Below, piece after piece: positions 53,060 to 64,000 of a stretch of 64,000 nt of DNA; position 1 is the first letter of the stretch, and every line of letters starts with the position of its first letter. Made by a program: the position numbers and the translations under genes. The stretch spans positions 713,449 through 777,448 of the forward strand of contig JAJEKV010000162.1 in NCBI GenBank assembly GCA_021234155.1, given 5' to 3'. The DNA is from Isoetes taiwanensis (lineage: Eukaryota; Streptophyta; Lycopodiopsida; Isoetales; Isoetaceae). Below the pieces are notes generated by a model. It was given only the letters and a program-made list of their open reading frames with translations, was not told the DNA's origin and did no database searches.

Positions 53060-55490
53060 GAGTTGATATATCTTGTATTCTTCTACTTGTGTTTTCTGTG
53101 CTTGTATGATAATGTTATTGTTTAGACTTTATGTTATTAATGTTTCATTCATAACTAACATATGTTTAAAAGGTGTGTTGGTTTATTCATTTGATAGATA
53201 TTGAATGAATAGGTGTTAGGTTCAAATCCAAGGATGTTAAGTTTGAATTTTGATAATTTTGGATCTATGTCTTACATGGTAGAGTAGTCCAATACAAAAA
53301 CCCTAAACCTAATATCCCAAATAGTAATCAATCTAAGTAGTGATGTTTGGTGGACTTGCCTTTCTCAAATACAAACTTTTGTGAGGCGCTTACAGATGAG
53401 AGACTTCAACATATGTGGGAGTATACTTTTTGCACCTTTATTGCTGCGCAATTGCTAAAGGAAGAGTGTTGTAGATGATAGAGGTAAGTGGTTGAAATAC
53501 GCACATTCAATCTACAATATGTCTTAACAAAAGGGACTTTAATAGGCACACCTCATGTGAAATACATGCGCATTTAACGTGAATGTGTGCCTAGGGTCCT
53601 TGGGCGGGCATAAATACGTGTGTGTTTAGATGGGTATTTGATGTACTTAATAAATTAAATTTGCATTTTTTTGCATATCAATTTAACTTTTCCCAACGTA
53701 ACTCTATAGATAAAATGGAAGTTGTTACCGTTTATGACTTTTTTTGTGTTCATACCAAATTACCTTTTCCCAAATATAACTCTATAGATAAGTGCATAAA
53801 GTAACACACATTAAGCCATATATTGATCTTGTGTGATATAAGTAAATACGTGCAAAAACTTAAATGTTATCATTGTTATTGTTGGCAACCAACAAATTGA
53901 TTTATTGATAGATATTTCAACCCATTCCTACTTACCCTAGATCAGGACCACTTTAGATCTCAATGATACTTGACGTTACATCTCTTATCTTATAAGTTGG
54001 AGATGCATTTAGAGATGCATTTGAGAAACTAATAATTAAGTATTTGCAACTACATCCTAATTTAATTGATAGCAGGGAAACTTGTAAGATCATTGAATGT
54101 TGTAGAACATTTAAGTAATTGTAGTATTGAATGTAAAACAATAGCTCATAATTTGGATGGGGATTTGAATTGCACATCCCTTGAGTGCTCAAAAGGTGCA
54201 CTGCTAGATGGGCCGAAGCTGAGCAAGATGGACAACTGAGTGGCCTATTTTGACGGCCTATAAGTTAGGTTCTGGAAACCATTTGCAAAGATTTCTGTCT
54301 TTTTGAACAGATTAATTCCTAGGCTTTCCAAAATGGTCTTTTTTCCATTTTCATTAAAAAAATCTACTCCGTTGCATTCACACCTTAAGAAATGCGATAA
54401 TCTACATATCTGAATACGCCTTTCGAGTCTTGTAGATGTCCATCAATTGCAATTGAATTAAAACTCAGGACATAATATTCAAAATCATTAGAAATGGGCT
54501 TCCAGAATGTCAATGTTACAACAGGATATGATGTTTACAGAATGTCAATGTTACAACAGGATATGATGTTTTGCATGCGAGGTTTCACATGCAAAAACCA
54601 CAAATGGCAAAGTAAAAAATGAACAGCATCTTGCTTTTATCCATGCCAAATATCCTAAAGGTAAAGCATATGACATTAAGAAATCTATCGTATGCCAGGT
54701 TTCAAACCCAGAACCATGTTCACACTTGCTGCAAGACCATGATGAGAATGGATTTTTTGATGACAGATTTCATCCAAATAAGAATATCGTGCATTTTGTA
54801 ATGCCCAGCTGATAGATATGATGATGTATTGACATAAACATGCATAAGCATCAATGCATTTTGTCACAATAAATTTATAGACGTGTGTCAGTCTATGGCC
54901 AACTTCAACAACACTTCAAACTAAAGAATAACATATAACGTTAGCCCAGTTAGCACAAAAATATAAGCTCTGGTGTGCAAAAGTTATGAAAAGGAGAATA
55001 TGGCCTATGTTTTACCTTATGGAAAATGATGCAGACACTGGATATCTGATTTTCTTTCTGCAACCACCTCTATAAAACTGCAAAAATACAGTTGTAATTG
55101 CAAGGGTCAGTACAAATCAAGCTTCAATCCAACATCCCAGGCACTATTAGGTAGACAATTCACTAATACCTGACTGTAAGTAGATGCTTTTGGAGAACAT
55201 CTGATTTGAATCTGTTTATTGAAAGTAATCGCACAAAACAACATTATGAAGTGCCATAATCATATTAAACAGCAAAGGTGGCTCAAAAGAGAAAAGGCTT
55301 AGAAATGGTCCAAAGAGGCTTAATGAATCTACTTATTCAAGCATTCTATGCCCTTACCTTTATCTTCAAAAACGGCCGGCCAAGCTAAATATAGTGATGC
55401 ACCTGTATCCATCTAGAGTGAAATAAAAAAAAGTGGTGTGTCAGATGAACATATCCTGCAATGAGAAATACAAATAAGAGACCGTAAATG
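53060..55490. other. No recognised gene
   Basis: AT-rich, with a 36-bp tandem duplication (CAGAATGTCAATGTTACAAC unit) at 54504-54570 and a repeat TTTTCCCAA(C/A)(G/A)TAACTCTATAG at 53691 and 53766. Nothing coding is supported. Confidence 0.4.
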
Positions 55491-55495
55491 CCACA

Positions 55496-56470
55496 TTAAA
55501 GTGCCCATCCTTTCTTTATAGCAACAAATACCTTCAGATTTTTTCTGATATAGGACAAAAGCATTTCTGGAAACTCCACTTTGGTGCTAACGGGTAAAAT
55601 CGGAGCAGGGTATTTTTGGAACTCAGGCTCAAGATTTCCAAGAAATAAAAGACCAGGTACATAGGCAGAATACCCCATATCTGACAATGGTGTATCTTCC
55701 TGGTATTACCAGAGTTCCTTTAGGCAGGCAACCATATAACATATATGAGCAGATTTCTGAGATTATAATGGAGTATATTAAGCCGAATGAGAGTATTATT
55801 CTGGACGTCTTTATCTGATAGTGTTGATTTTCCAACATGCGAAAGCATTAGAATATCTCAAATGGTAGACAAAAGGAAGAAAGGACTTTAGCTGTTGTGA
55901 CCAAGGTGAATAAATCGCCTGAAGGTTTATATGAAAAAGTTACAGCAGATGCGGTAAAAATATTGGGTTAGGTTAAGAATCTGAGCCAGAGCTGGACCCA
56001 AATCTGCCATATTCTTTGGGTCTGGCGATCCCAAACTGGGACGAACAAAGAGCACAATGGCCCCAAAAAAACCCCATACAATAAACCCAGGATTCTTCTC
56101 GTGACAGGGTCTCAGCCAAAACCCTGCGATAATCTGCTTGAAATCTCTCAAAAATAAGATCGATTACTGCCGGCTTGGCTTCATGGGATAGAAATCTTCT
56201 ACAACATGGAGAAATGGCAGGGTATTGGGCGAATCTGCCTCTGCTAAAGAAGCTGTCACTCTAACGTCCGGAGGTTGGATATGGTGGATGGATTCAGATG
56301 AATGTTTACAACAGAGCTCCAAAAGAAAGAAGATAAAAAAAACCCTTAAATTATAGAAATTTACCTTCTCACAAAGAAAACTCGGGGTCAGGCTATATGG
56401 CGGCAACAAATGCTCAACTTCAAATAAAGACTTGATTGGATCAAACAAATGCTCAGATCTGAATCTGAAA
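55496..56470 (-). pseudogene. Unrecognised minus-strand multi-exon fragment
   Basis: Three exon-like pieces in transcript order. 56465-56365: SEHLFDPIKSLFEVEHLL...FLCEK followed by donor AAG|GTAAAT. 56310-55980: frames including ADSPNTLPFLHVVEDF and DLIFERFQADYRRVLAETLS. 55690-55535: MGYSAYVPGLLFLGNLEPEF...LLSYIRKNLK followed by donor AAG|GTATTT. Composition and splice sites look genuine, but the family is not recognised and the middle piece has conflicting frames. Either a host gene or pieces captured by a mobile element whose ends I could not locate. Confidence 0.4.
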
Positions 56471-56479
56471 AAATGCAAG

Positions 56480-58320
56480 AGATGAAGTGTGAGATGAAAA
56501 ACAGATGAAAAAATGCAAGAGATGAAGCTGGAAAATAGATAAAATGCAGCAGAGTTAGGGTGTTAAAATTTGAGGAGGGTTCGAGGAGGACCAGATATGG
56601 AAAATAGGCATGCTTCTTATCTGTAAAGTGATTATTTAGTTGCAGAAAATAGATATCGAATCTTCATAGCTTGTTACTCTGAGTCTGAATAGCTTTTTGC
56701 CTAAAGCATACAGAGATGCATCTGAGGAAAAAACTTACCTCGACGATTTTTCATAGCCTAATACTCATTTGCCAAACTCGCTTACTGCAAAGAACTCTTC
56801 AACCTGCAAAAAAAAAAAGAAAGAGAGAAAATAAAATCATACGCTTCAAGCTCCATAGAAGAAGCCGGAGGAGAAAAAAATAAAGTTGAAATCCAACTGG
56901 TGATCCTTAAACAATCGCCTAAACTTGGTTTAGGCAGCACAAAACTTCCTCGGATTTACAATGAAATGAAAAAAGGAAAGAAGCGGAAAGCCTTTGGAGA
57001 TCTGCTCCCCGCCTGATGCAGGATGAAGCTGGAAATACCTGAGCCTTCCAAGGTTCGTTTCGCTTCTGCCATTTTTACCCTTGGCAAGAAACAATGGAAG
57101 CAAGAGGCGATGAGGAGAGTCAATCCTGTAACGGTGGGCTCTAGCTTAGCTCCAAGTCTGCGCCCAAGCTCCAATTCTGCGCCCAAGCTACCTGCGTCTC
57201 CAACCTGTAACACCGCACAGCCGAATGGAAACATTTATCAGGAAGGAAACCCTTAGGAAGAGGCCGTTTGCAGCAGCCCATCATCAAAGCAGATCACCGC
57301 CCTGCAGATCACCGCCCACGATTATAGCTGTTCATCCAAGCTTGCTTTCGTATCATTAATTTGATCGGCCAAAATTTCATATGATTATTTCGCAAGGGAA
57401 AGGGGCAACGTCGGAAAATACAGGTTTTTGGCCGGAAATGCATTTTCTGGCAAATGTAACGCCGGAAAAAAATCAGCAAAGAACCCAAGAAACTTTTTAA
57501 ATAAGTAGATTTCAATTTTTTTGACATTTTCGAAACATGCATTAGAACATGCTTTGCGTTTCGCCAACTAAACATATTAAGATACCCACCTAGATCAGGT
57601 ATGGATTCAACTTAACATAGTAAGATACCCACCCTATTTTTGTCATTATTAAGCCAATTTATTGTCACATTTTTTACACGTGGTTTTGTCAGAACTATTT
57701 CACTCTTTAGGCAAATGTGTATACAATAAGTGGAGCTAGTATTTTTCCTGGATTTATTAACTCTAAAAGCTATTCAAGATATTTATTTATCTCTATATAA
57801 GGTTATCAAGTTATTTTTAACAATGTCTCTTTTTTAAGCAAATGCTTGCTTATAGAATTTGTATTTATAATTTTGGCTTTTATTAATGCAACAAAAATAT
57901 TTTTGAATTGTCATTTGCCAAAGTCGCTTGCGTTATACCTATTTATCAAAAGATTATCGATAAAGATCGATTACAAAGATTTGTCGATCTTTGATCTTTC
58001 AATATTGGTTGTTGTTAAACTACTACCCCTCCCCCTCTTTGTTTTGAAATTATTATATAGTTATTGTTTTATATAAAATGTTATTTGTCAAACATTTAGA
58101 AATTATCTATTGTCAAAATTTAAGACCACTCTATCAAATGAAGCTTCGTATTTTTGAACATTTGGGAGTTTTCAATGTTTTCCTGGGTTTTTAGTTTATA
58201 TTTAGATATTTAGTCTATATTTAGAGAGACTGAAACTTAACCTTATATTATGTAAAACCTTAAATAAATTATAAGAGTGCATATCATATCATATCATCAC
58301 ACATATATATGTTCTTATAA
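56480..58320. other. No recognised gene
   Basis: Possible first exon/upstream region of the 55.5-56.5 kb fragment to about 57250 (short repeat AAGCTCCAATTCTGCGCCC at 57150-57190), then AT-rich DNA with no features. Confidence 0.4.
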
Positions 58321-58324
58321 ATGT

Positions 58325-58700
58325 CGTACACTTTAATCCGGATCGACGATCTAAGATCACGGCTCATGGTGCTCTGGGATATATTCTACGGCTCAGATGG
58401 CTTGGAAGATTATATATAGATGATCCTACGATTTAAGTTGGGTTGAATCCAGATCGTCGATCTAAGATCGTACGGTTTAGGTTGCTCTGGGACACATCCT
58501 ACAGTGCACATGGCTTTGGGAATTATATGCACACGATCCTATGGTGCAGGTTGATTTGAATCCAGATCATCGATCTGAGATCCTACGACTCACGTTGCTT
58601 TGGGATCTGTCCTACGGTTCAGATGACTTGGGAGTTTATTTGTAAGCGATCCTACGGTCCAGAGTGATTATAATCCTACTGCGCATATGGCTTGGTGCAT
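58325..58700. repeat. Tandem repeat, about 115 bp x 3 (GATCGTCGATCTAAGATC core)
   Basis: Units include (A/G)TCCAGATC(G/A)TCGATCT(A/G)AGATC, a (TA)CGGTTCAGATGGCTT-type segment and GATCCTACG. Starts near 58335, 58445, 58558 and a partial unit near 58650. The core is itself near-palindromic. Confidence 0.8.
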
Positions 58701-58977
58701 GGTTTCTAGTCAACGACTGAGAGGCTGCCACATGGCGCGATCTTGGCCCTTAGTATTTTCAAGCAATCCTAGAGAGAGGCTTTGAAAAGGTTTTATGTTG
58801 TGTAGTATTGCCCCCTAACCCTCCCATTCTAACCACTAGACCAAGCATTGATTTCTTAATAAAATTAATGGATCTTTGAACCAAGTGTGCTGTGCGAACC
58901 AATCCTTGAGCAACAAGTTTTGGCAATGGCATTGGCAGCTGGTGGCGTGCAATCCTGGAAATTCGGACTACAACAAT

Positions 58978-59550
58978 TCACCCACTAACTTACAATTAGA
59001 CGCGTTATCCATTACAACTTGAAATATTCTCTTCGTTCCAAAACTCTCTATCACAGCCTTTCTTTTCTGAAAAATCCAATCTCCTGTCACCTAGTCAGTT
59101 TTAGTTTCCACGGTCTTCAAAAATACTTCGCCCCTTGGATACACGATCATGAAGTTTATAAGGTGGTCCTTATTTACATTGCTCCAACCATCCGTCACTA
59201 GTGAAGCCGGCCTGGCCATTCTTTTTTCGCCCGTGCTTATACCTATTGACCCTAGTCCACCCTCAGGTTGGTACATCGGCGCTGCAGGAGGGGTGGTGTA
59301 ATGGATCTCTTCTGCTTGACACAGTCCTTGCCTATCCCTTGGCTGTGTTTTCCTGCTGATGTTCTTTTTTCGAAAAAACACTTCAATTGCATCTTGTCGT
59401 AGGTCGGCAGATGCAGTATAAGTTTGCACCCCAATTTTAGAGTCCCGTAAAATATGAGCTCAAATTCTTGTCGCAGATCCATTTATTGACATTTACCCAC
59501 AAAACACATATTGCCACTCATTCTGACCAAATTCCTTCACAAATTCCCAC
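58978..59550 (-). pseudogene. hAT-type transposase N-terminal half: BED finger and DUF659
   Basis: The minus strand reads WEFVKEFGQNEWQYVFCG (59550-59495), SKIGVQTYTAS and RQDAIEVFFRKKN (BED-type finger region, 59430-59360), then ASLVTDGWSNVNKDHLINFM and GEVFLKTVE (59190-59100), then RIFQVVMDNASNC (59030-58990). The VTDGWSN..NFM block is the DUF659 signature, containing a catalytic Asp of hAT transposases. Frame changes and at least two stops break it, and the C-terminal dimerisation domain is missing. Confidence 0.82.
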
Positions 59551-59559
59551 TCTGGGCCT

Positions 59560-60100
59560 CTCCTCCAACCACCAGTATTTCGTCACACACTTCTTCCACA
59601 TGTTGCAACCCCCGTGACCCTACCATGACCACGCGTAGCCCCCGCACCCCTAGATGATGATGCATGACCATTGGCGCCGCCTGATTGTAGATGCATGACC
59701 AGCTGCTATTCCTGCTGCTATCTAAAATTACTATCTCTGCATAGCTATTCTAAAGACTCCTTAATCGTCCGAACTAAAGGCCGACGTGTAATATGCGAGG
59801 AGCAAGCTCACTATGCATATGTTACATCGACGTTTCGTTCGAGCATACAGAGGGAAGGACAAGAAACTATAGGTCTCTAAGAAACAGGTAGATACCCAAG
59901 GTCGGATAACCCTGGGAAGGAGTAATCTCACTTCACATATTCCGGTGTCAGGCCCCGAACACAAAACCCACACCTCAAAAGGCTGACCGTTCCCCAAGGA
60001 GTATGTTGACTCAACCTGGTAGTCAACATTCGAGGTGAATTCTAAGGCTAAACACGTTTTCTTTATATATAATACTACACCTGCTCAAAACAGACCCAAC
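59560..60100. other. No recognised gene
   Basis: Includes a minus-strand Gly/Arg-rich region continuous with the hAT relic (to about 59700), then unassigned sequence. Confidence 0.4.
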
Positions 60101-60164
60101 GGTGGCGCAAAAACTTTTTTTTCCTTGACAAATTGCCCTAAATCGCTTTGCAATTTTTTGTGTA

Positions 60165-60425
60165 AGCGACGCGTAAGTTTCGCTTACGCGAAGTTTAAAA
60201 CTTTTTGCGTATCAGTTTCGCTTACGCGAAAATATTTTCGTGTAAGCGAAAGTTTACTGGTTACTTACTCGGATCATCATGTATGATTGATGCGTGCATT
60301 CCATTATCTCTAGGATACTCTCCCATTGCACGACCTGGATGTGGTGCCGGGAATTACGGAGGAGCAGGATCCAGAAACTTCGCGAAACTGAAGTTTTGCT
60401 TACGCGAAAATTTTTCAGTGCCAGA
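60165..60425. repeat. CACTA-like palindromic repeats (TTTCGCTTACGCGAAA)
   Basis: Copies near 60176-60191, 60217-60231, 60237-60251 (GTGTAAGCGAAA) and 60392-60410. Then TTTTTTGTCGTATTTTTGAG and TTGAACCTATCCCTG follow, as after the related array at 7243-7325. Confidence 0.6.
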
Positions 60426-60532
60426 AATGTTTTTTGTCGTATTTTTGAGGTATTATACTTCAAATTTGTGCCGTATCTTTCGAATAATACGTATTGCATA
60501 TAAAACATATAAATTATTGAACCTATCCCTGT

Positions 60533-62235
60533 GTACGCCAAAGTCAGGGCATTTTTCGTAACCAGGTCCCATGAAGGCAACCGACTTGACCGTATTGGCA
60601 TACCGACACAATTGAAGTAGGTGACCTACACACAGGCGAACCAAAAACAAAGAGATCTAGAAGTAAGTATTGCTAAGGCATGGAATTTTATAACAAGGAT
60701 AGAAGAATTATGGAGTTGATAGTTGGCTCATTGTAGTGAGATAAACAAAAGGAGATAAATAACTGAAAGAATTTGGGGAAGCAAAATCCAAATTAGGAAA
60801 TACTATTGTGTGTGCCGATTCTTTATGATGCTCCGTTTTGCTCCTAAGAAGAATGATACATGCTTCTATTCCTGGATTGGCACTAAATGCATGACCGTCT
60901 GTGATGGTGCAAGCAATTTGGTATATTCCAGGTTGTCCTGGCATGAAGGGTCAGGCTTTAGTAATAAGAATGGACTCAGTGAAAATGGAAATAGTCAATA
61001 ACTTATAACGTAAGCCTTAGGAATGCCCCACAGAGTCATTGCAACAACATACCTGACCAACAACATACATATCCCATGAAGTGTAATTCCAAATAAGGTG
61101 GTTTTCCATGGACAAGAACCTTAAGATCTTTTCAAAGTCACACATTGCTACCTTCCCATGGAAACCTTGCATTGAGCATCCGATGTTTTTGACCTAATTT
61201 TCAAGTATCGGCATTCTCAACACTCATGTCCAACCTTGTTTTATCTGCTATATAGTGATGCCGAAACTGCGGTCTTTGCCATTTGAAAACGAGCAGTTTA
61301 AGGTCCAGGTCAACCTTGCCATGTAATCTTCGAAATTAGAAGCCTGTTTCTATGCGAGCAACTTCGGCCTAACTTAATCTGACCTGACCATGTGTGCCAA
61401 AGTTAGAGCATTTTTTGGGGCCAAGTCCCATGAAGGCAACTGACCTTACCGTGTTGGCATACCGGCACGGTCGATGTAGGTGACCTACACACAGGCGAAC
61501 CAAAAAGCAGAGATATCTAGAAGTAAGTATTGCTAAGGCATGGAATTTCTTGACAAGGATAGAAAAATTATGGAGTTGATAGTTGGTTCATTGTAGTGAG
61601 AAAGATAAACAAAAGGAGATAAATAACGGAAAGGATTTGGGAAGCAAAATCGAAATCAGGAAATTCTGATTTTGTATGATGCTCCAATCCGCTCCAAAGA
61701 AGAATGATGCATGCATCTATTCCTGGATTGATGGCAAATGCATGACCGTCTGTGATTGATCGGTGGTGCAAGCAATGATCACCACAGCAGCTTGGCCAAA
61801 GGTATCCACCCCCACCATCCCTCCCCCACAAAGCAAGTGCGTTTTACGGGCTATGTAGGCAGATGGTTGGGCCCTGACCATCTCCCTCCCCACCCCAAAA
61901 AAAAACAACAACGACACACGCACGCACGCATGAAGGCAACCGACCTAACTGTATTGGTAACCGGCACAGTCGAAGTAGATGCCTACACACAGGCGAACCA
62001 GAAACAAAGAGATCTAGGCATGGAATTTCTTAGCAAGGATAGAGAATTATGGAGTTGATAAGTGAGAAAGATAAACAACTGGAAGAAATTGGAGAAGTAA
62101 AATCGAAATTAGGAATATTGTGTGTGCCGATTCTATATGATGCCACTCCGGTCCAAAGAAGAATGATGCATGCTTAATTCCTGGATTGGCACAAAATGCA
62201 TGACCGTATGTGATTGATGGTGCAAGCTGTGATCA
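60533..62235. repeat. Three diverged copies of a 300-470-bp repeat
   Basis: Copies at 60533-61000, 61386-61775 and 61930-62235 share CCATGAAGGCAAC, AGGTGACCTACACACAGGCG, GGCATGGAATTT and TATGGAGTTGATA, then AAGAATGAT(A/G)CATGC and AATGCATGACCGT. The minus-strand phrase DGHAF(S/A)(A/I)NPGI(E/D)ACI is common to copies 1 and 2 but lies in short frames, so coding is doubtful. Confidence 0.85.
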
Positions 62236-62259
62236 CCGGCAGCAGCTTGGTCAATGCAT

Positions 62260-63084
62260 TGTTACGGACCAAGGGCAAGTCGCGCTTGCGGGCCTTGGGA
62301 CCGGGAGTTTGCATTGGGAATGCCACGGGGTGGCCTGGGAACGTTCTGAGCTGTGATACCGTCTAGGGGTGGCGTGGGGTTATTTTAAATGGCAAAACTT
62401 TCGTATGTTAATATGCCTGTTTAATAAAATTCTAAAGTGCCCACTAAAAACCAATAAACCTTTAGGAATGGGGGTATGAGGTGGCAATGCCTCATTGGAT
62501 GAGGCAATTAAAAAGGTCTGAACGCAAAACTCTGATCACGGCTGCTGTAGGCGGCCGGATCAGCTTAAGATAGTCCGGATCAGGGCTAATTCTGATCGGA
62601 TTGAGCTGTACAAAAGGCCCACGGCCCTTTTCGAGCAAAATTAGACCCTAGTGTCCTTATAAAAGGATCTGGGGGTGTTTTTGTGAGATGACGGTTTTCC
62701 TTTGGAGCGAGCTACTGAAGCAATCCACTCCGCCTGAAAGCCAGGGGACACTTCTAGTTTACGGCCCCCCTATCCCATCTGACGGTGGATCTGGCTTCAA
62801 AAAAGCCATCAACGGTGGAGATGTCATCATCCAGCAGGGGGGGCCGCAAAGTAGAAACTACCCAAAGCCAGATCTTCTGCTGCTAGGGGTTTCGGCCCAC
62901 TGCGAGTTGCAATACTACTGTGGCAGTATCCAGTTCTTATGTTAGAACTTCTGAAGCTGGGCCTCAGACTGATCCTGGGGATCAGTAAGCGATCGTGCGT
63001 GGGAAACTTAGGGAGTTCACGGTTGTGGGGAATTCTGGGAATTCTAGCTAGCGCGGTCGTACCTACTTTTGTAGGCGTTTGACA
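62260..63084 (+). repeat. 5' LTR of a Ty3/gypsy retrotransposon
   Basis: 825 bp from TGTTACGGACCAAGGGC to ...GTAGGCGTTTGACA, with TG...CA ends, immediately before a primer-binding site. A TATA-like TTATAAAAGG lies at 62657-62666, a suitable place for the LTR promoter. The 3' LTR lies outside the window, so the boundaries rest on the TG/CA ends and the PBS. Confidence 0.8.
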
Positions 63085-63087
63085 ATT

Positions 63088-63099
63088 TGGTATCAGAGC
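63088..63099 (+). other. Primer-binding site (tRNA-iMet type)
   Basis: TGGTATCAGAGC, three bases after the LTR end; the standard minus-strand primer site of plant LTR retrotransposons. Confidence 0.9.
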
Positions 63100-63112
63100 A
63101 AGGTTTGGAGCC

Positions 63113-64000
63113 ATGACTGATCCAACACAGAATATGGCGCAGCCAATTGATGGGTTGCCAACTGTTGCTTTAACAAATGGCAAAAGACCTGCCCTTCGCG
63201 ATATTCATTTAGAAGACCTGCCAGTATTTGATTTTGAAGCGATGCTACAGGCACAGCCTAGTGTGGGGTTGTCTTCTCCTGCTATTAGTGAGCAATCTCT
63301 TAGTGATGCCGGACACCCTGGGGGTGACCTAGTCACGCAGACAGGTTGGGTTACTAGCGAGGCGAGTACCGTTGTTAGTGGAGTGAGCTCGGGGAGCAAT
63401 GCTCCAGCAGCACTATTATTGGCGACTGCGACAACAATTACTACTGTACGAGAGGGTTCTCAAGAAGAGCAATCTTTGATTGCCAGAACTCTCGACAAAC
63501 AGACAAATGAATTGATGGATACTAGAAAGTGCTGCCCGGGAGCAACGCCTTAGGGAATCTATTGATCGGCTTACGCGGAACTCTAGAAGTACTGCAAATA
63601 ACTCTACAACCCAAACGGTAGGGGGTATCGCTAGGGGACAGGCAGTTGTGAGTGCACCACTTGGAGTTGGTCACTTTACGCCAGACACAGCCAACCCAGC
63701 TGTGAATGACCCTCCTGAGGAGACCGTGAACGTGCTCTCGGAGGAGGAAATCAAAGCTCTCAAAAAGATGAAAATGCCGGAGTTTGATGGGATAGGAACA
63801 CCAGAGGATGCGATGCTCTGGTTGGGTCGCATGAAGTTATATTATGCGGCTACTAAGAAAGGCGACACAACAAAAGTATTGCACGCCTCTCTTAAGTTGA
63901 AAGGTGCTGCCGCTTCGTGGTGGGCTATCCACACCGATAGCGGAAAGACTTTTCGGTCTTGGACAGACTTCTGCAAGCGATTCAACGATGAGTATGCGCC
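63113..64000 (+). pseudogene. Ty3/gypsy gag, frameshifted, runs off the window
   Basis: The ATG at 63113 is the first after the PBS. The first frame runs 146 codons to 63553; coding then continues in another frame from about 63523 (ESAAREQRLRESIDRL) to the window edge. The Retrotrans_gag core is present: KMKMPEFDGIGTPEDAMLW (63767), LKLKGAAASWWAIH (63895) and FRSWTDFCKRFNDEY (63952). Capsid domain function is inferred from the family; protease, RT and integrase would lie outside. Confidence 0.85.

Larger units (their letters stand above)
62260..64000 (+). mobile_element. Ty3/gypsy LTR retrotransposon, 5' part
   Basis: LTR, PBS and gag in order; the rest lies beyond 64000. A single frameshift in gag suggests a fairly recent but inactive copy. 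Confidence 0.85.

Noticed and set aside
1-64000. tRNA, rRNA or CRISPR-type arrays
   Set aside because: No cloverleaf with A/B boxes, no rRNA core sequence and no regular repeat-spacer array was recognised by eye; a tRNAscan-SE run would settle the tRNA question.

Overview
This is a stretch of a plant nuclear genome (AT-rich, intron-bearing, GT-AG splicing) made almost entirely of transposable elements, their broken copies and captured gene fragments. L1-like and a second LINE clade, Helitrons, CACTA, hAT and Ty3/gypsy relics, plus plant-type fragments (isoamylase, PPR, ATL RING-H2, OVATE family), identify a land plant. Because of the unusual ParB/methyltransferase gene and the TE density I favour a large-genome non-seed vascular plant, but the lineage is not proven by the sequence.

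Layout. 1-2227: 3' part of a Helitron whose CTAG end abuts a truncated L1-like LINE (2228-7238: ORF1 fragment, broken endonuclease/RT ORF2, and an unexplained ORF3). 7239-8880: decayed CACTA tnp2. 9115-9699: one arm of an inverted dispersed repeat (other arm 30950-31490). 9700-13747: Helitron on the minus strand with exon-like pieces. 13748-20705: the most unusual region. It holds three small paralogous genes with TATA boxes at a constant distance from the ATG, a mosaic of minisatellites, and a two-exon gene that joins a ParB-like domain to a degenerate beta-type DNA methyltransferase. Fifteen copies of a CpG-rich palindrome (AAATGGCGC-N4-GCGCCATTT) lie around the gene and in its intron, but not in its exons. 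20806-24290: repeat copy A, interrupted by a Helitron (21569-23519) carrying a 1.66-kb polypyrimidine tract. 24943-28099: third Helitron. 28553-30800: second LINE. 32708-36744: a 4,037-bp element with perfect 25-bp terminal inverted repeats and a TTCA duplication, containing an ATL RING fragment cut inside the RING.

36745-48661: LINE ends and gene fragments (isoamylase +, PPR -, DJ-1/PfpI -, an unrecognised minus-strand gene), uninterrupted repeat copy B (44681-46235) and an intact-looking OVATE family gene (46312-47013). 48662-53060: a small Helitron and a broken transposase with SDG/HGKG motifs. 53060-58320: mostly nothing recognisable, apart from minus-strand exon-like pieces at 55.5-56.5 kb. 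58325-62250: tandem repeats, a hAT relic, a CACTA-like end and a triplicated repeat. 62260-64000: 5' LTR, primer-binding site and frameshifted gag of a Ty3/gypsy element that runs out of the window.

Few genes here look functional: the OVATE gene, the three small genes and possibly the ParB/methyltransferase gene. That gene and the palindrome array look like a protein with its own DNA sites, comparable to ParB and parS; this is an inference from sequence only.
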